In this document: piece after piece, positions 7,716 to 16,523 of the stretch
Layout: every line of letters begins with the position of its first letter
How positions within the stretch are numbered: the stretch's first letter is position 1
From: Agromyces sp. Leaf222
GTDB lineage: Bacteria; Actinomycetota; Actinomycetes; Actinomycetales; Microbacteriaceae
DNA: 64,000 nt
NCBI RefSeq assembly: GCF_001421565.1
Contig: NZ_LMKQ01000004.1
Location: forward strand, 62,001 to 126,000
Direction of reading: 5' to 3'
Position numbers and translations under genes: made by a program
The notes under the pieces: generated by a model
Told to the model about the DNA's origin: nothing
What the model saw: the letters and a program-made list of their open reading frames with translations, nothing else
The model's database searches: none

Positions 7716-7751
7716 TGTACGCGGTGTCGAACATGCAGGCACGAGTGTACA
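7716..7751. promoter_or_regulatory. Two-part operator, copy A (PucR gene promoter)
   Basis: TGTACGCGGTGTCGA (7716-7730) is followed after 13 nt by AGTGTAC (7744-7750). The identical pair, with 14 nt between, occurs at 25298-25333 upstream of gabT. The outer ends TGTAC and GTACA are inverted. On the minus strand the second half overlaps a TACACT -10 box for the PucR gene, consistent with autorepression. Confidence 0.6.
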
Positions 7752-7811
7752 GGCGGGCCTTGTGCGGTCGGCCGAACGCCGGCACGGCCGAGCGGGGTGC
7801 TGGGCGGCCGA

Positions 7812-7847
7812 CCGGCGGGTCGATCGATGCGCCGACCGACCCGCCGG
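7812..7847 (-). terminator. Hairpin after kynU
   Basis: Arms CCGGCGGGTCG (7812-7822) and CGACCCGCCGG (7837-7847) pair perfectly around a 14-nt loop. It begins 6 nt beyond the kynU stop and probably ends the nine-gene catabolic operon before the PucR gene. There is no clear U-run. Confidence 0.6.
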
Positions 7848-7852
7848 GGCTC

Positions 7853-9136
7853 TCAGGTGACGGTGCCGCGGCGTGCGAAGCGCGGCTCGCGCCAGACCTC
7901 GGTCGCGAGGATGTCCTCGAGTGCGGCCACCGCATCCCACGCGTCGACATGCGAGGTGTAGAGCGGCGTGAAGCCGAAGCGCATCAGGTCGGGCGCGCGG
8001 AAGTCGCCGATGACGCCCCGCTCGATGAGCGCCTGCATGACCGAGTACCCGTCGGCGTCGCCGGCGCGGAGCGCGACCTGGCTGCCGCGCCGCGCCGACT
8101 GCCGGGGCGTGACGACCTCGACGCCCCACTGGGCCAGCCGGGAGTCGACGAGCGAGATGAACAGCTCGGTGAGGCGGAGGCTCTTCTCTCTGAGCAGGTC
8201 GAGGTCGACGCCGCTCCAGATGTCGAGGCTGGCCTCGAGGCCCGCCAGCGCGAGCAGCTGGGGCGTGCCGACGCGGAAGCGGGTGACGCCGGGCGCCGGT
8301 GCGTAGTCGACGTCGAAGTCGAACGGCTTCGCGTGCCCGTGCCAGCCGGTGATCGCCGGCCGCGCTGCGGCCTGGTGCCGCCCGGCGACCCAGAGGAACG
8401 ACGGCGAGCCCGGGCCGCCGTTGAGGTACTTGTACGTGCAGCCGATCGCGAAGTCCGCGCCGGCGCCGTTCAGGTCGACGGGCACGGCCCCGACGCTGTG
8501 GCAGAGGTCCCACACCATGATCGCGCCGGCCTCGTGCACGCGGCGCGTGACCTCGTTCATGTCGTACATGCGGCCCGTGCGGTAGTTCACGTGGGTGAGC
8601 ACGACGACCGCGACGTCCGCGTCGAGCACGTCGTCGAGGGTCGGTCCGTCGTCGGCGATCAGGCGGCGCTCGAGCGGCCGGCCGGGCTCGCCGAGCAGCT
8701 CCTGCACCGACTCGAGCACGTAGAGGTCGGTCGGGAAGTTGCCGCGCTCCGAGACGATCACCCGGCGCTCCGGCCGCAGCCGGGCCGCCGCCACCGCCAC
8801 CTGGAACAGGCTCGACGACGTCGAGTCGCCGAGCACGACCTCGCCCGCCGCCGCGCCGATCAGCGGCGCGATGCGGTCGCCGAGGTCGAGCGGCTTCGTG
8901 AACCAGCCGGCGTCGTTCCAGCTGCGGATCAGCCCGGTGCCCCACTCCTCGGTGATCACGCGCTGCACGTGCGCCGCCGTCGCACGCGGCAGGGCGCCGA
9001 GCGAGTTGCCGTCGAGGTAGACGACCCCGTCGGGCAGGTCGAACAGGTCGCGGAACCCGGCGAGCGGGTCGGCGGCGTCGAGGGCCGTGCAGGTCGCACG
9101 GTCGATCACGTGGGGGATGGAGGGGGCGATGCTCAT
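7853..9136 (-). CDS. kynU: Kynureninase
   Basis: A 427-residue PLP enzyme that cleaves kynurenine or 3-hydroxykynurenine to (3-hydroxy)anthranilate plus alanine. Family landmarks are YLDGNSLG near residue 41, GLIRSWNDAGWF, the phosphate-binding STSSSLFQ, VNYRTGRMYD, WDLCHSVGAVPVDL and the PLP lysine in GCTYKYLNGGPGS (about K236). It is the last gene of the operon, 46 nt after the ACMSD gene. The spacer contains a tandem duplication of GTGGTCAGAGC. The downstream genes for 3-hydroxyanthranilate suggest that 3-hydroxykynurenine is the true substrate. No kynurenine 3-monooxygenase, tryptophan dioxygenase or formamidase gene is in the window. Confidence 0.95.
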   Translation of the reverse strand: MSIAPSIPHVIDRATCTALDAADPLAGFRDLFDLPDGVVYLDGNSLGALPRATAAHVQRVITEEWGTGLIRSWNDAGWFTKPLDLGDRIAPLIGAAAGEVVLGDSTSSSLFQVAVAAARLRPERRVIVSERGNFPTDLYVLESVQELLGEPGRPLERRLIADDGPTLDDVLDADVAVVVLTHVNYRTGRMYDMNEVTRRVHEAGAIMVWDLCHSVGAVPVDLNGAGADFAIGCTYKYLNGGPGSPSFLWVAGRHQAAARPAITGWHGHAKPFDFDVDYAPAPGVTRFRVGTPQLLALAGLEASLDIWSGVDLDLLREKSLRLTELFISLVDSRLAQWGVEVVTPRQSARRGSQVALRAGDADGYSVMQALIERGVIGDFRAPDLMRFGFTPLYTSHVDAWDAVAALEDILATEVWREPRFARRGTVT

Positions 9137-9182
9137 GGCGGAGTCGGTCCTTCGCGGCTCGGGGGAGGTGGTCAGAGCGTGG

Positions 9183-10175
9183 TCAGAGCGCCAGGAAGCG
9201 CCGGGCGTTGCCGTGGCGGATGGCCGCCTTCTGCTCGTCGGTGAGGAAGTCGGCGCGCTCGATCACGGCGCCGACGGGCCGTTCGCCGAGCGGGTAGGGG
9301 TAGTCGCTGCCGAGCATCACCTGCTCGGCGCCGAGGGTGTCCACGAGCAGGCGCAGCGCCGCGGGGTCGAACACGACCGAGTCGACGCTGAAACGGTCGA
9401 GGTAGCCCGACGGCGGCAGCTCGCTGACGCCCACCAGGTCGGGCCGGCGGTGCCACGCGTTCTCGAACCGGCCGAGCCAGAACGCGAACGAACCGCCGCC
9501 GTGGGCGAAGCCGATGCGGAGCGTCGGCGGCACCCGGTCGAAGACGCCGCCGAGGATCATCGCGATGATCGACAGGTGCGTCTCGGCGGGCATGCCGGTG
9601 AGCCAGCGGGCCATCCACCGGTCGAGTCGGGGCGAGCCCGGCATGTCCCACGGGTGCACGAGCACGGGCACCCCGCGATCCGCGCAGTGCTGCAGGAACG
9701 TGACGATGCCCTCGTGATCGAGGTCGCGGTCGCCGACGTGGTTGCCGATCTCGACGCCGCGGTGCCCGGCGGCGATCGCGCGATCGAGCTCGGCGCACGC
9801 GGCATCCGTGTCCTGCAGCGGCACCTGCGCGAACGGCAGCAGTCGGTCGGGTGCGGGGGAGCAGAGCTCGAGCGTGAGGTCGTTGAAGATGCGCGCGACC
9901 TTCGCGGCCTGGTCGCCCGGCTTCTCGTACGAGAAGAACACCGGCGTCGGCGAGACGACCTGGATGTCGACGTCGTCGGCGTCCATCTCGGCGAGGCGCG
10001 TCTCGGCGTCCCAGCAGCTCTCGTCGATGCGGCGGAACTCGCTCGAGCCGAGCATGATCATGGCCTCGCGCTCGGAGTCCACGCGGAGCCACGGCCAGGA
10101 GCCCGGCCCGACCTGCGTCGACAGGTCGGGCCAGCCCTTGGGCACGGCATGCGTGTGGATGTCGATCGTGCCCAC
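9183..10175 (-). CDS. nbaD: 2-Amino-3-carboxymuconate 6-semialdehyde decarboxylase
   Basis: A 330-residue amidohydrolase-fold enzyme that decarboxylates the ring-cleavage product of 3-hydroxyanthranilate before it can close to quinolinate. Zinc ligands are visible in DIHTHAVP near the N-terminus, in LVHPWDMPG (about residue 170), in FAHGGGSFAFWLGRF (about 220) and in GSDYPYP (about 290). These are typical of ACMSD/gamma-resorcylate decarboxylase relatives. The GTG start at 10175 gives the expected N-terminus MGTIDIHTHA and lies 5 nt after the stop of the dioxygenase gene. Its position right after 3-hydroxyanthranilate dioxygenase makes the specific call firm. Confidence 0.93.
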   Translation of the reverse strand: MGTIDIHTHAVPKGWPDLSTQVGPGSWPWLRVDSEREAMIMLGSSEFRRIDESCWDAETRLAEMDADDVDIQVVSPTPVFFSYEKPGDQAAKVARIFNDLTLELCSPAPDRLLPFAQVPLQDTDAACAELDRAIAAGHRGVEIGNHVGDRDLDHEGIVTFLQHCADRGVPVLVHPWDMPGSPRLDRWMARWLTGMPAETHLSIIAMILGGVFDRVPPTLRIGFAHGGGSFAFWLGRFENAWHRRPDLVGVSELPPSGYLDRFSVDSVVFDPAALRLLVDTLGAEQVMLGSDYPYPLGERPVGAVIERADFLTDEQKAAIRHGNARRFLAL

Positions 10176-10180
10176 CCGGT

Positions 10181-10705
10181 TCAGCCCTTGCCGGGGTGGA
10201 CTTCGCCGCAGTTCGGGCAGGTTCGTCCCGCTTCGCTCTCGTAGAAGTCGCGGAACACGGGCGGGAGGTCCTCGACGATGTCGCGGACCTGCAGCTCGAC
10301 CTCGTGCACCTTCGTGTTGCAGTTCGGGCAGAACCAGGCGAACTTCTCGAGCGTGCCCTCCTCGCGGATGCGCTCGATGACGATGCCGATCGAACCGGCC
10401 TCGGGGCGCTGGGGGGAGTGGAACACGTTGCCGGGCAGCAGCCACATCTCGCCCTCGCGGATGTCGATGCGCTGCGGGCCGTCCTCGGTCTGGATGTTCA
10501 CGTGCATGTTGCCGCGGTACTGGTAGAACCACTCCTCGTACGGGTCGAAGTGGAAGTCGGTGCGCTGGTTCGGGCCGCCGACGACCTGCACGATGAAGTC
10601 GCCCATCGGCGCCCAGGCCGCCTTGTTGTTCACCGGAGGCTTCAGCAGGTGCTCGTGCTCGCGGATCCAGGCCGGGAAGTCGATCACGGGTGGGATGGTG
10701 GTCAT
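10181..10705 (-). CDS. nbaC: 3-Hydroxyanthranilate 3,4-dioxygenase
   Basis: A 174-residue cupin that opens the ring of 3-hydroxyanthranilate with O2, using Fe(II). The metal site is in [17 protein letters not shown] (about residues 46-62), and a second cupin strand has the histidine in [13 protein letters not shown]. The bacterial form also carries a rubredoxin-like C-terminal iron site, seen here as [10 protein letters not shown] (about 125) and [10 protein letters not shown] (about 163). A good AGGAGG site precedes the start. The gene overlaps the 2-aminomuconate deaminase stop by 4 nt, which suggests translational coupling. Confidence 0.96.
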   Translation of the reverse strand: MTTIPPVIDFPAWIREHEHLLKPPVNNKAAWAPMGDFIVQVVGGPNQRTDFHFDPYEEWFYQYRGNMHVNIQTEDGPQRIDIREGEMWLLPGNVFHSPQRPEAGSIGIVIERIREEGTLEKFAWFCPNCNTKVHEVELQVRDIVEDLPPVFRDFYESEAGRTCPNCGEVHPGKG

Positions 10706-11181
10706 GATTCCTCCTTGATGGTGGTGGTGCTGGAGTTCGTGATGGCGTTCGGGTCTCGTCGGGCGATCGCCTGGATCTCGATGAGCAGCAGCGGATGCGG
10801 CAGCTGGTGCACGGCGACCGTCGTGCGTGCCGGGCCCGTCTCGTCGAAGTACTCGGCCCAGACCGCGTTGTAGCCGGCGAAGTCGTTCATGTTCACGAGG
10901 TAGGTCGTCGCCTGCACGAGGTCGTCGAGGCTCGCCCCTGCCGCGGCGAGCACGCCCCGGATGTTCTCGAGCACCGCGCGCGTCTGCGCCGCGATGTCGA
11001 GGGTCGTGGCGCCGAACTCGTCGACCTCGGCGCCCTCGAACGTGTTGTCCGCGCGCCGGCTGCTGGTGCCCGAGACGTAGATCAGGTCGCCGGCGACCTT
11101 CACGTGCGGGAACCGGCCGCGCGGGGTCGCCCTGCCCTCGACCGTGATGGCGCCGCTCCCGGCCTGCGTCGCGTCAGTCAT
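10702..11181 (-). CDS. nbaF: 2-Aminomuconate deaminase (RidA family)
   Basis: A 159-residue RidA/YjgF-family protein. In nba-type clusters this member hydrolyses 2-aminomuconate to 4-oxalocrotonate and ammonia. Family features are [13 protein letters not shown], the conserved arginine region in the middle, [20 protein letters not shown] and the C-terminal [12 protein letters not shown]. The specific function is taken from context: the genes for the enzymes before and after it in the pathway surround it. It overlaps the decarboxylase gene by 8 nt. An ordinary RidA enamine deaminase is the alternative, but is less likely here. Confidence 0.85.
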   Translation of the reverse strand: MTDATQAGSGAITVEGRATPRGRFPHVKVAGDLIYVSGTSSRRADNTFEGAEVDEFGATTLDIAAQTRAVLENIRGVLAAAGASLDDLVQATTYLVNMNDFAGYNAVWAEYFDETGPARTTVAVHQLPHPLLLIEIQAIARRDPNAITNSSTTTIKEES

Positions 11182-11971
11182 GCGCCCCGCCCCCGAATCG
11201 CATCCAGACGCTCCCGAGTCCGGTGACGGATGCCGCGACGTGGGCGCCGTGGGGCAGCGGCACCGCCGCGGTGGCGGCCCCGGCGAGCAGCACCATGCCG
11301 GCGCGGAGCTCGAAGCCGTGGGCTCGCGACATCCGCAGCGCCGTGGCGAGGGCCCGATCGGGGTGGCCGAGGATCGCCGCGGTCGACCCGGTGGCGCAGA
11401 GGCGCCCGTCGACCTCGAGGCGGACGCCCCGGTTGCCGAGGTCGCCTGCCGTGGCGGCATCCGTCCATGGGCCGATCACGTAGGCGGCGGCCGAGGTGTT
11501 GTCGGCGACGACGTCTTCGAGGTCGAACCGGAAGTCGAGGTAGCGGGAATCGATGATCTCGAGGGCGGGCGCGACCCCGACGACGGCCTGGCGGAGCGCG
11601 GCATCGTCGGCGTCCGCCGGCAGGTCGGAGCCGATGAGGTAGGCCAGCTCGGGTTCGATCCGCGGATGGATGAACCCGGCGGCGTCGAGCAGGCCGCCGT
11701 CCTCGACGCGCATCCGCTCGGTCACCGAGCCGATGATGACGTCGTCGACGCCCATCTGGATCGCCTTCGCCCGACTCGTGAAGCCCAGCTTGACCCCCGA
11801 GATGCGGTCGCCGCGGGAGGTGCGGCGCCCGACGAGGAGGTGCTGCACCGCGTAGGCGTCGGCGAGGGTCATCGCCGCGCCCGACTGCGACACGGGTGCG
11901 CCGTGCAGCTGGGCGGCGTCGAGGGTCTCCGCCAGCGCGGTGAGGCCCTCGCGGGGCGCGGTGCCGGTCAT
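11174..11971 (-). CDS. nbaG: 4-Oxalocrotonate decarboxylase
   Basis: A 265-residue member of the fumarylacetoacetate hydrolase/hydratase superfamily. It should convert 4-oxalocrotonate to 2-oxopent-4-enoate with Mg2+. The segment [19 protein letters not shown] and [15 protein letters not shown] (metal-binding glutamates) is typical of the XylI/DmpH group rather than the XylJ/MhpD hydratases. The operon has a second superfamily member at 14042-14923 that looks like the hydratase, so the pair divides the two steps. In meta-cleavage systems the two proteins usually form a complex. It overlaps the aldolase gene by 4 nt. Confidence 0.85.
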   Translation of the reverse strand: MTGTAPREGLTALAETLDAAQLHGAPVSQSGAAMTLADAYAVQHLLVGRRTSRGDRISGVKLGFTSRAKAIQMGVDDVIIGSVTERMRVEDGGLLDAAGFIHPRIEPELAYLIGSDLPADADDAALRQAVVGVAPALEIIDSRYLDFRFDLEDVVADNTSAAAYVIGPWTDAATAGDLGNRGVRLEVDGRLCATGSTAAILGHPDRALATALRMSRAHGFELRAGMVLLAGAATAAVPLPHGAHVAASVTGLGSVWMRFGGGAHD

Positions 11972-13110
11972 CGCACGGGCTCCAGCGCGGCGTCGCGGGC
12001 GGCGTCGCGGGCGGCATCGCGGGCGGCGACGAGGTCGAGCGCGACGTCGACGATCATGTCCTCCTGGCCGCCGACCATGCGGCGGCGCCCGAGCTCGATG
12101 AGGATGGCCCTGGCGTCGAGCCCGTAGCGCTCGGCTGCCCGCTCGGCGTGCAGCAGGAAGCTCGAGTAGACGCCCGCGTAGCCGAGGGTGAGGGTTTCGC
12201 GGTCGACGCGCACCGGGCGTCGTTGCAGCGGGCGGATCAGCTCCTCCGCGGCATCCTGCAGGGCGAAGAGGTCGCAGCCGTGCTCCCAGCCGAGCAGGTT
12301 CGCGACGGCGATGAACGCCTCGATCGGGGTGTTGCCGGCGCCCGCGCCCTGCCCGGCGAGCGACGCGTCGACGCGGAGGGCGCCGTGCTCGACGGCGGTG
12401 ATGCTGTTCGCGACGCTCAGCGAGAGGTTCTCGTGGGCGTGGATGCCGATCTGGGTGCCGGGGTCGAGCACCTCGCGATACGCGTCGATGCGTTCGGCGA
12501 CGTCGTGCATCGTCAGGCGTCCGCCCGAGTCGGTGACGTAGACGCAGTTGGCGCCGTACGACTCCATGCGCTTCGCCTGCTCGGCGAGGCCGCGCGGGTC
12601 GTTCAGGTGGCTCATCATGAGGAACCCCGAGACGTCCATGCCGTGATCGCGGGCCCAGCCGATGTGCTGGGCGGCGACGTCGGCCTCGGTGCAGTGCGTC
12701 GCGACGCGCACGCTCTGCACGCCGAGGTCGCGGGCGCGGGCGAGGTGGTCGATCGTGCCGATGCCGGGCAGGATCAGCGTCGTCAGCTTCGACCGCTCGA
12801 GCACCGAGGCCGCGGCCTCGATCCAGCGCTCGTCGGTGCTCGCGCCGTGGCCGTAGGCGACGCTCGACCCGCCGAGCCCGTCGCCGTGGGCGACCTCGAT
12901 GGCGTCGACCCCCGCCGCCTCGAGCGCGGCCGCGATGTCGCGCACCTGCTCGACCGAGTAGCGGTGCGCGACGGCGTGCATGCCGTCGCGCAGGGTGACG
13001 TCCTGCACGTAGACGCGCGGGGCGTTCGCGGCAGTCGCGGCAGTCGCGGCAGTCGGGTCGGTCGGGTCGGTCGGGGTCGACCGGGTCGACGGGGTCGTGG
13101 CGGCGGTCAT
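11968..13110 (-). CDS. mhpE: 4-Hydroxy-2-oxovalerate aldolase
   Basis: A 380-residue HMGL-like TIM-barrel aldolase that splits 4-hydroxy-2-oxovalerate to pyruvate and acetaldehyde. The metal/substrate motif [17 protein letters not shown], then [33 protein letters not shown] and the C-terminal [10 protein letters not shown] match MhpE/DmpG. The first 30 residues are a low-complexity Thr/Ala/Pro tract encoded by repeated ACCGAC and GCGGCAGTC-like units, so the real start may be later. The last residues are also an alanine-arginine repeat (AARD four times). The enzyme normally channels acetaldehyde to the dehydrogenase encoded next to it, and the two genes overlap by 4 nt. Confidence 0.94.
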   Translation of the reverse strand: MTAATTPSTRSTPTDPTDPTAATAATAANAPRVYVQDVTLRDGMHAVAHRYSVEQVRDIAAALEAAGVDAIEVAHGDGLGGSSVAYGHGASTDERWIEAAASVLERSKLTTLILPGIGTIDHLARARDLGVQSVRVATHCTEADVAAQHIGWARDHGMDVSGFLMMSHLNDPRGLAEQAKRMESYGANCVYVTDSGGRLTMHDVAERIDAYREVLDPGTQIGIHAHENLSLSVANSITAVEHGALRVDASLAGQGAGAGNTPIEAFIAVANLLGWEHGCDLFALQDAAEELIRPLQRRPVRVDRETLTLGYAGVYSSFLLHAERAAERYGLDARAILIELGRRRMVGGQEDMIVDVALDLVAARDAARDAARDAALEPVR

Positions 13111-14045
13111 GCGATGGCTCCCGTTCGGCCGGCGACGAGGCGCTCGGCGGTGCGCAGTGCCGCGCTCGTCATGATGTCGAGGTTGCCCGCGTACTCCGGA
13201 AGGTAGTGCCCGGCGCCCGCGACCTCGAGGAGGACGGTGACCTTCGTGCCCCGGAACGGGCGGCCGAGGGCCGGCACGAACGCCTCGTCGACCGCCTCGA
13301 ACTGCACCTGCTGCTTGAGGCGGTAGCCGCCGACGTAGCCCTGCACATCGGAGACCATGGCGTCGACCGACGCGCGCACGGCCTCTCGATCGAGCTCAGC
13401 GGCCCCACGCTCGACGAGGCAGAAGACGGTGTCGCGCATGATGAGCGGCGGGTCGGCGGGGTTCAGCACGATGATCGCCTTGCCGTGGTCGGCGCCGCCG
13501 ATGCGCTCGATCGCGCGCGAGGTGGTCTCGGTGAACTCGTCGATGTTCGCCCTCGTGCCGGGCCCGGCCGACTTCGAGGCGATCGAGGCGACGATCTCGG
13601 CGTAGGCGACGGGCGCGACGCGCGAGACGGCGGCGACCATCGGCACGGTGGCCTGACCACCGCACGTCACCATGTTCACGTTCGTGGCCCCGAGGTGCTC
13701 CTCGAGGTTGACGACGGGCACGACGTAGGGGCCGATCGCGGCGGGCGTGAGGTCGACCATGATGCGGCCGCTGTCGCGCACGAGGGCGTCGTTGCGGGCG
13801 TGGGCGCCGGCGGAGGTCGCGTCGAACACGAGCTCGACGTCGGCGAACTCGGGCATGCGCAGGAGGCCGTCGACCCCCTCGTGGGTCGTCGCGACCCCGA
13901 GGCGGCGCGCACGGGCGAGCCCGTCGGAGTGCTCGTCGATGCCGACCATGGCGACGGCGCGGAGCGTGGTCGAGAGCCGCTTGACCTTGATCAGCAGGTC
14001 GGTGCCGATGTTGCCGGAGCCGATGATGGCGATGCCCGCGCTCAT
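13107..14045 (-). CDS. mhpF: Acetaldehyde dehydrogenase (acylating)
   Basis: A 312-residue enzyme that oxidises acetaldehyde with CoA and NAD+ to acetyl-CoA. The Rossmann fingerprint [11 protein letters not shown] is at the N-terminus, the catalytic cysteine is in [13 protein letters not shown] (about C128), and [16 protein letters not shown] and [13 protein letters not shown] are conserved MhpF/DmpF segments. It pairs with the aldolase encoded downstream as a channelling complex. The start overlaps the hydratase stop by 4 nt. Confidence 0.96.
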   Translation of the reverse strand: MSAGIAIIGSGNIGTDLLIKVKRLSTTLRAVAMVGIDEHSDGLARARRLGVATTHEGVDGLLRMPEFADVELVFDATSAGAHARNDALVRDSGRIMVDLTPAAIGPYVVPVVNLEEHLGATNVNMVTCGGQATVPMVAAVSRVAPVAYAEIVASIASKSAGPGTRANIDEFTETTSRAIERIGGADHGKAIIVLNPADPPLIMRDTVFCLVERGAAELDREAVRASVDAMVSDVQGYVGGYRLKQQVQFEAVDEAFVPALGRPFRGTKVTVLLEVAGAGHYLPEYAGNLDIMTSAALRTAERLVAGRTGAIA

Positions 14046-14923
14046 GCGGCGGCTCCCTCGCTCAGGGCGCCGGTGAAGTCGGCGCGCACCTCGCCCAGGC
14101 CGTCGAGCCGCGCGGTGTACACGCCCGGTCCGGTGACGGCGACCATCGGGCCGAGTGCGCCCGAGAGGATCACCTCTCCGGCGCGCAACGGGCGACCGTG
14201 CCTGGCGACCGCTCTCGCGAGCCAGGCCACCGCGATGACGGGGCTGCCGAGGCAGGCCGCGCCCGATCCGGTCGAGACCGTCTCGCCGTCGTGCTCGAGG
14301 CTCATGCCGACGGCCGTGAGGTCGAGTCCGTCGAGCGAGCGCGGGGTCGTGCCGAGCACGACGGCACCGCTCGAGGCGTTGTCGGCGACGGTGTCGGCGA
14401 TGCGGATGTCCCAGCCGGCGATGCGCGAGTCGACGACCTCGATCGCCGGCAGCACGAAGGCGGTGGCGCGGATCACGTCGGCGACGTGCGTCGTGGGGGA
14501 GTCGAGGTCGCGGCCGAGCACGAAGGCCACCTCGGCCTCGACGCGGGGCTGCAGGAAGCGCGAGAGGTCGAGCGGCTCGCGGTCGCCGAGCACCATGTCG
14601 TCGAGCAGCACGCCGTAGTCGGGCGTGAAGACGCCGAACTGGGCCTGCACCGCCGGCGAGGTGAGGCCGATCTTGCGGCCGACGATGCGCCGGCCGTCGA
14701 CGAGGCGCCGCTCGATGCCGAGCGACTGCACGGCGTACGCGGCGTCGAGGTCGTCGTCGCCGATGAGGTCGCGCACGGGCTCGCACGGGGTTCCGGATGC
14801 CGCGGCGGACCGCAGGCGCTCGGCGGCGGTCCGCACGGCGGGCGGCGTCGTCGATGATGCGGCGGACGCGGCATCCGCCTCGGGCCATTCGCCAGGCCAG
14901 GCCGGTGAGGTCTGGCCGCTCAC
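14042..14923 (-). CDS. mhpD: 2-Oxopent-4-enoate (2-keto-4-pentenoate) hydratase
   Basis: A 293-residue member of the MhpD/XylJ hydratase family that adds water to 2-hydroxypenta-2,4-dienoate to give 4-hydroxy-2-oxovalerate. Typical segments are [37 protein letters not shown] (metal-binding glutamates) and [24 protein letters not shown]. The N-terminus is about 30 residues longer than usual and rich in Ser/Ala/Pro. The GTG start at 14923 overlaps the TGA of the dehydrogenase gene, so coupled translation is likely. Confidence 0.9.
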   Translation of the reverse strand: MSGQTSPAWPGEWPEADAASAASSTTPPAVRTAAERLRSAAASGTPCEPVRDLIGDDDLDAAYAVQSLGIERRLVDGRRIVGRKIGLTSPAVQAQFGVFTPDYGVLLDDMVLGDREPLDLSRFLQPRVEAEVAFVLGRDLDSPTTHVADVIRATAFVLPAIEVVDSRIAGWDIRIADTVADNASSGAVVLGTTPRSLDGLDLTAVGMSLEHDGETVSTGSGAACLGSPVIAVAWLARAVARHGRPLRAGEVILSGALGPMVAVTGPGVYTARLDGLGEVRADFTGALSEGAAA

Positions 14924-16440
14924 AGCTGCACGCACACGTTCGTCGGCTCGGTGTAGAACCCGAGCGAGTGGTGCCCGCCCTCGCGGCCGATGCCCGAGAG
15001 GCCGACGCCGCCGAAGGGGCTGCGCAGGTCGCGCAGGTACCAGGTGTTGACCCACGACATGCCCACGCGCATGCGCTGGGCGACGCGGTGACCGCGGGTC
15101 AGGTCGCGGGTCCAGGTGACGGCGGCGAGGCCGTAGTCGGTGTCGTTCGCGAGCGCGATCGCCTGCTCCTCGGTGTCGAACGGGATCAGCGTGGCGACGG
15201 GGCCGAAGATCTCCTCGCGCACCGTGCGGTGCGAGTTGTCGAGCCCGGAGAGCAGGGTCGGCTCGATCCAGAATCCGGCGTCGAGTCCGTCGCCGAGGGT
15301 CGGGATGCCGCCGCCGGCGAGCACCGTGGCGCCCTCCTGCCGTGCGAGCTCGTAGTACGAGAGCACCTTCTCGCGATGCTGACGCGAGATGAGCGGACCT
15401 GTGGTCGTCGCGGGGTTCTCGGGCCGGCCGAGGCGCAGGCGCGCGGCTTGCTCGGCGAGGCCGGCGGCCACGTCGTCGAAGATCGCCCGCTCGACGTAGA
15501 TGCGCTCGGTGCAGAGGCACACCTGCCCGGTGTTCAGGTAGGTGGATCGGGCGAGCCCGGCGATCGCCGCGTCGAGGTCGGCGTCGGCGAAGACGACGGC
15601 CGCGTTCTTGCCGCCGAGTTCGAACGAGACCGGGCGCACGCGAGGGGCCACGGCCCGCATGATCGCCGACCCGGTGGAGGACTCGCCCGTGAAGGTGACG
15701 CCGTCGATGCCCGGATGCGTCGTCAGGAACTCGCCTGCGGAGTCCGCGCCGAACCCGTGCACGACGTTGACGACGCCGGCGGGGAGGCCGGCCTCGATGA
15801 GGATCTCGGCGAGGAGGGTCGCCGAGGACGGCGTCTCCTCCGACGGCTTCACGACCACGGCGTTGCCGGAGGCGAGCGCCGGCGCGAGCTTCCACGTGAG
15901 CAGCAGGAGCGGGAGATTCCACGGCACGATCACGGCGACCACGCCGAGCGGCTTGCGCACGGCGTAGTTCAGGGCGCGACGTCCGTCGGGGAACTCGGTC
16001 AGGTAGGAGTCGAGGCCCGCGGCCGAGACGACGTCGGCGAAGGCGCGGAAGTTCGCGGCGGCCCTGGCGACGTCGAGGTCGCGGGCGAGGGCCTCCGGCT
16101 TGCCGGTGTCGCCCACCTCGGCGGCGACGAGGTCGTCGAACCGGCGTTCGATGCCGTCGGCGATGCGTCGCAGGATCGTCGCGCGCTCGCCCACCGTCAT
16201 CCGGCCCCATGGGCCCTCGAGCGCGGCGCGGGCCGAGGCGACGGCGAGGTCGACCTCGCGGCGTCCGGCCTCGTGCACCTCGGCGACGTGCGAGCCGTCG
16301 GTGGGGTCGAGCTTGGCGAACGTGCGCACGCCGTCGACGGGCTCGCCGCCGATGAAGTTGCGCAGTTGGCGGGTCGCGCGGTCGCTCGGCTGGGGGGCTT
16401 GGGCCGTATCAGGCAGCGACGTCGTCGTCCGGGTGGTCAT
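14920..16440 (-). CDS. nbaE: 2-Aminomuconate 6-semialdehyde dehydrogenase
   Basis: A 506-residue aldehyde dehydrogenase, the first gene of the kynurenine operon. Catalytic cysteine is in [14 protein letters not shown] (about C308), the general-base glutamate in [13 protein letters not shown] (about 270), and the cofactor/substrate region is [20 protein letters not shown]. Sequence style matches the 2-hydroxymuconic/2-aminomuconic semialdehyde dehydrogenases (DmpC/NbaE). Context with the ACMSD decarboxylase favours the amino form as substrate. Its ATG lies only 6 nt after a predicted -10 box, implying a leaderless operon mRNA. Confidence 0.92.
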   Translation of the reverse strand: MTTRTTTSLPDTAQAPQPSDRATRQLRNFIGGEPVDGVRTFAKLDPTDGSHVAEVHEAGRREVDLAVASARAALEGPWGRMTVGERATILRRIADGIERRFDDLVAAEVGDTGKPEALARDLDVARAAANFRAFADVVSAAGLDSYLTEFPDGRRALNYAVRKPLGVVAVIVPWNLPLLLLTWKLAPALASGNAVVVKPSEETPSSATLLAEILIEAGLPAGVVNVVHGFGADSAGEFLTTHPGIDGVTFTGESSTGSAIMRAVAPRVRPVSFELGGKNAAVVFADADLDAAIAGLARSTYLNTGQVCLCTERIYVERAIFDDVAAGLAEQAARLRLGRPENPATTTGPLISRQHREKVLSYYELARQEGATVLAGGGIPTLGDGLDAGFWIEPTLLSGLDNSHRTVREEIFGPVATLIPFDTEEQAIALANDTDYGLAAVTWTRDLTRGHRVAQRMRVGMSWVNTWYLRDLRSPFGGVGLSGIGREGGHHSLGFYTEPTNVCVQL

Positions 16441-16446
16441 GCGATC

Positions 16447-16475
16447 AGGCTAGGAACTCCCGTCGATGCCGACAA
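16447..16475 (-). promoter_or_regulatory. Promoter of the kynurenine operon
   Basis: On the minus strand TTGTCG (16470-16475) is followed after exactly 17 nt by TAGCCT (16447-16452), which ends 6 nt before the ATG at 16440. The mRNA would start at or next to the ATG. Confidence 0.55.
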
Positions 16476-16479
16476 ATAC

Positions 16480-16497
16480 CCACTTGTGGCACTGCCA
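16480..16497. promoter_or_regulatory. Candidate LysR operator in the divergent promoter
   Basis: Two small overlapping dyads, CCAC-TT-GTGG (16480-16489) and TGGCA-C-TGCCA (16487-16497), lie just upstream of the operon's -35 box and between the operon and the divergent LysR gene. That is where LysR-type activators usually bind. The exact site is inferred. Confidence 0.4.
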
Positions 16498-16509
16498 TGC
16501 CCCCACGGC

Positions 16510-16515
16510 TATAGT
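16510..16515 (+). promoter_or_regulatory. -10 box TATAGT of the LysR gene
   Basis: TATAGT lies 8 nt before the GTG start at 16524, again consistent with a leaderless transcript. Confidence 0.5.
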
Positions 16516-16523
16516 TCCGAAGC

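Noticed and set aside
6164..9244. A 1026-codon open frame on the plus strand across the PucR and kynU genes
   Set aside because: It is the antisense frame of two convincing minus-strand genes. Its product is an Arg/Gly/Asp-rich shadow without any family motif, as expected at this GC content.
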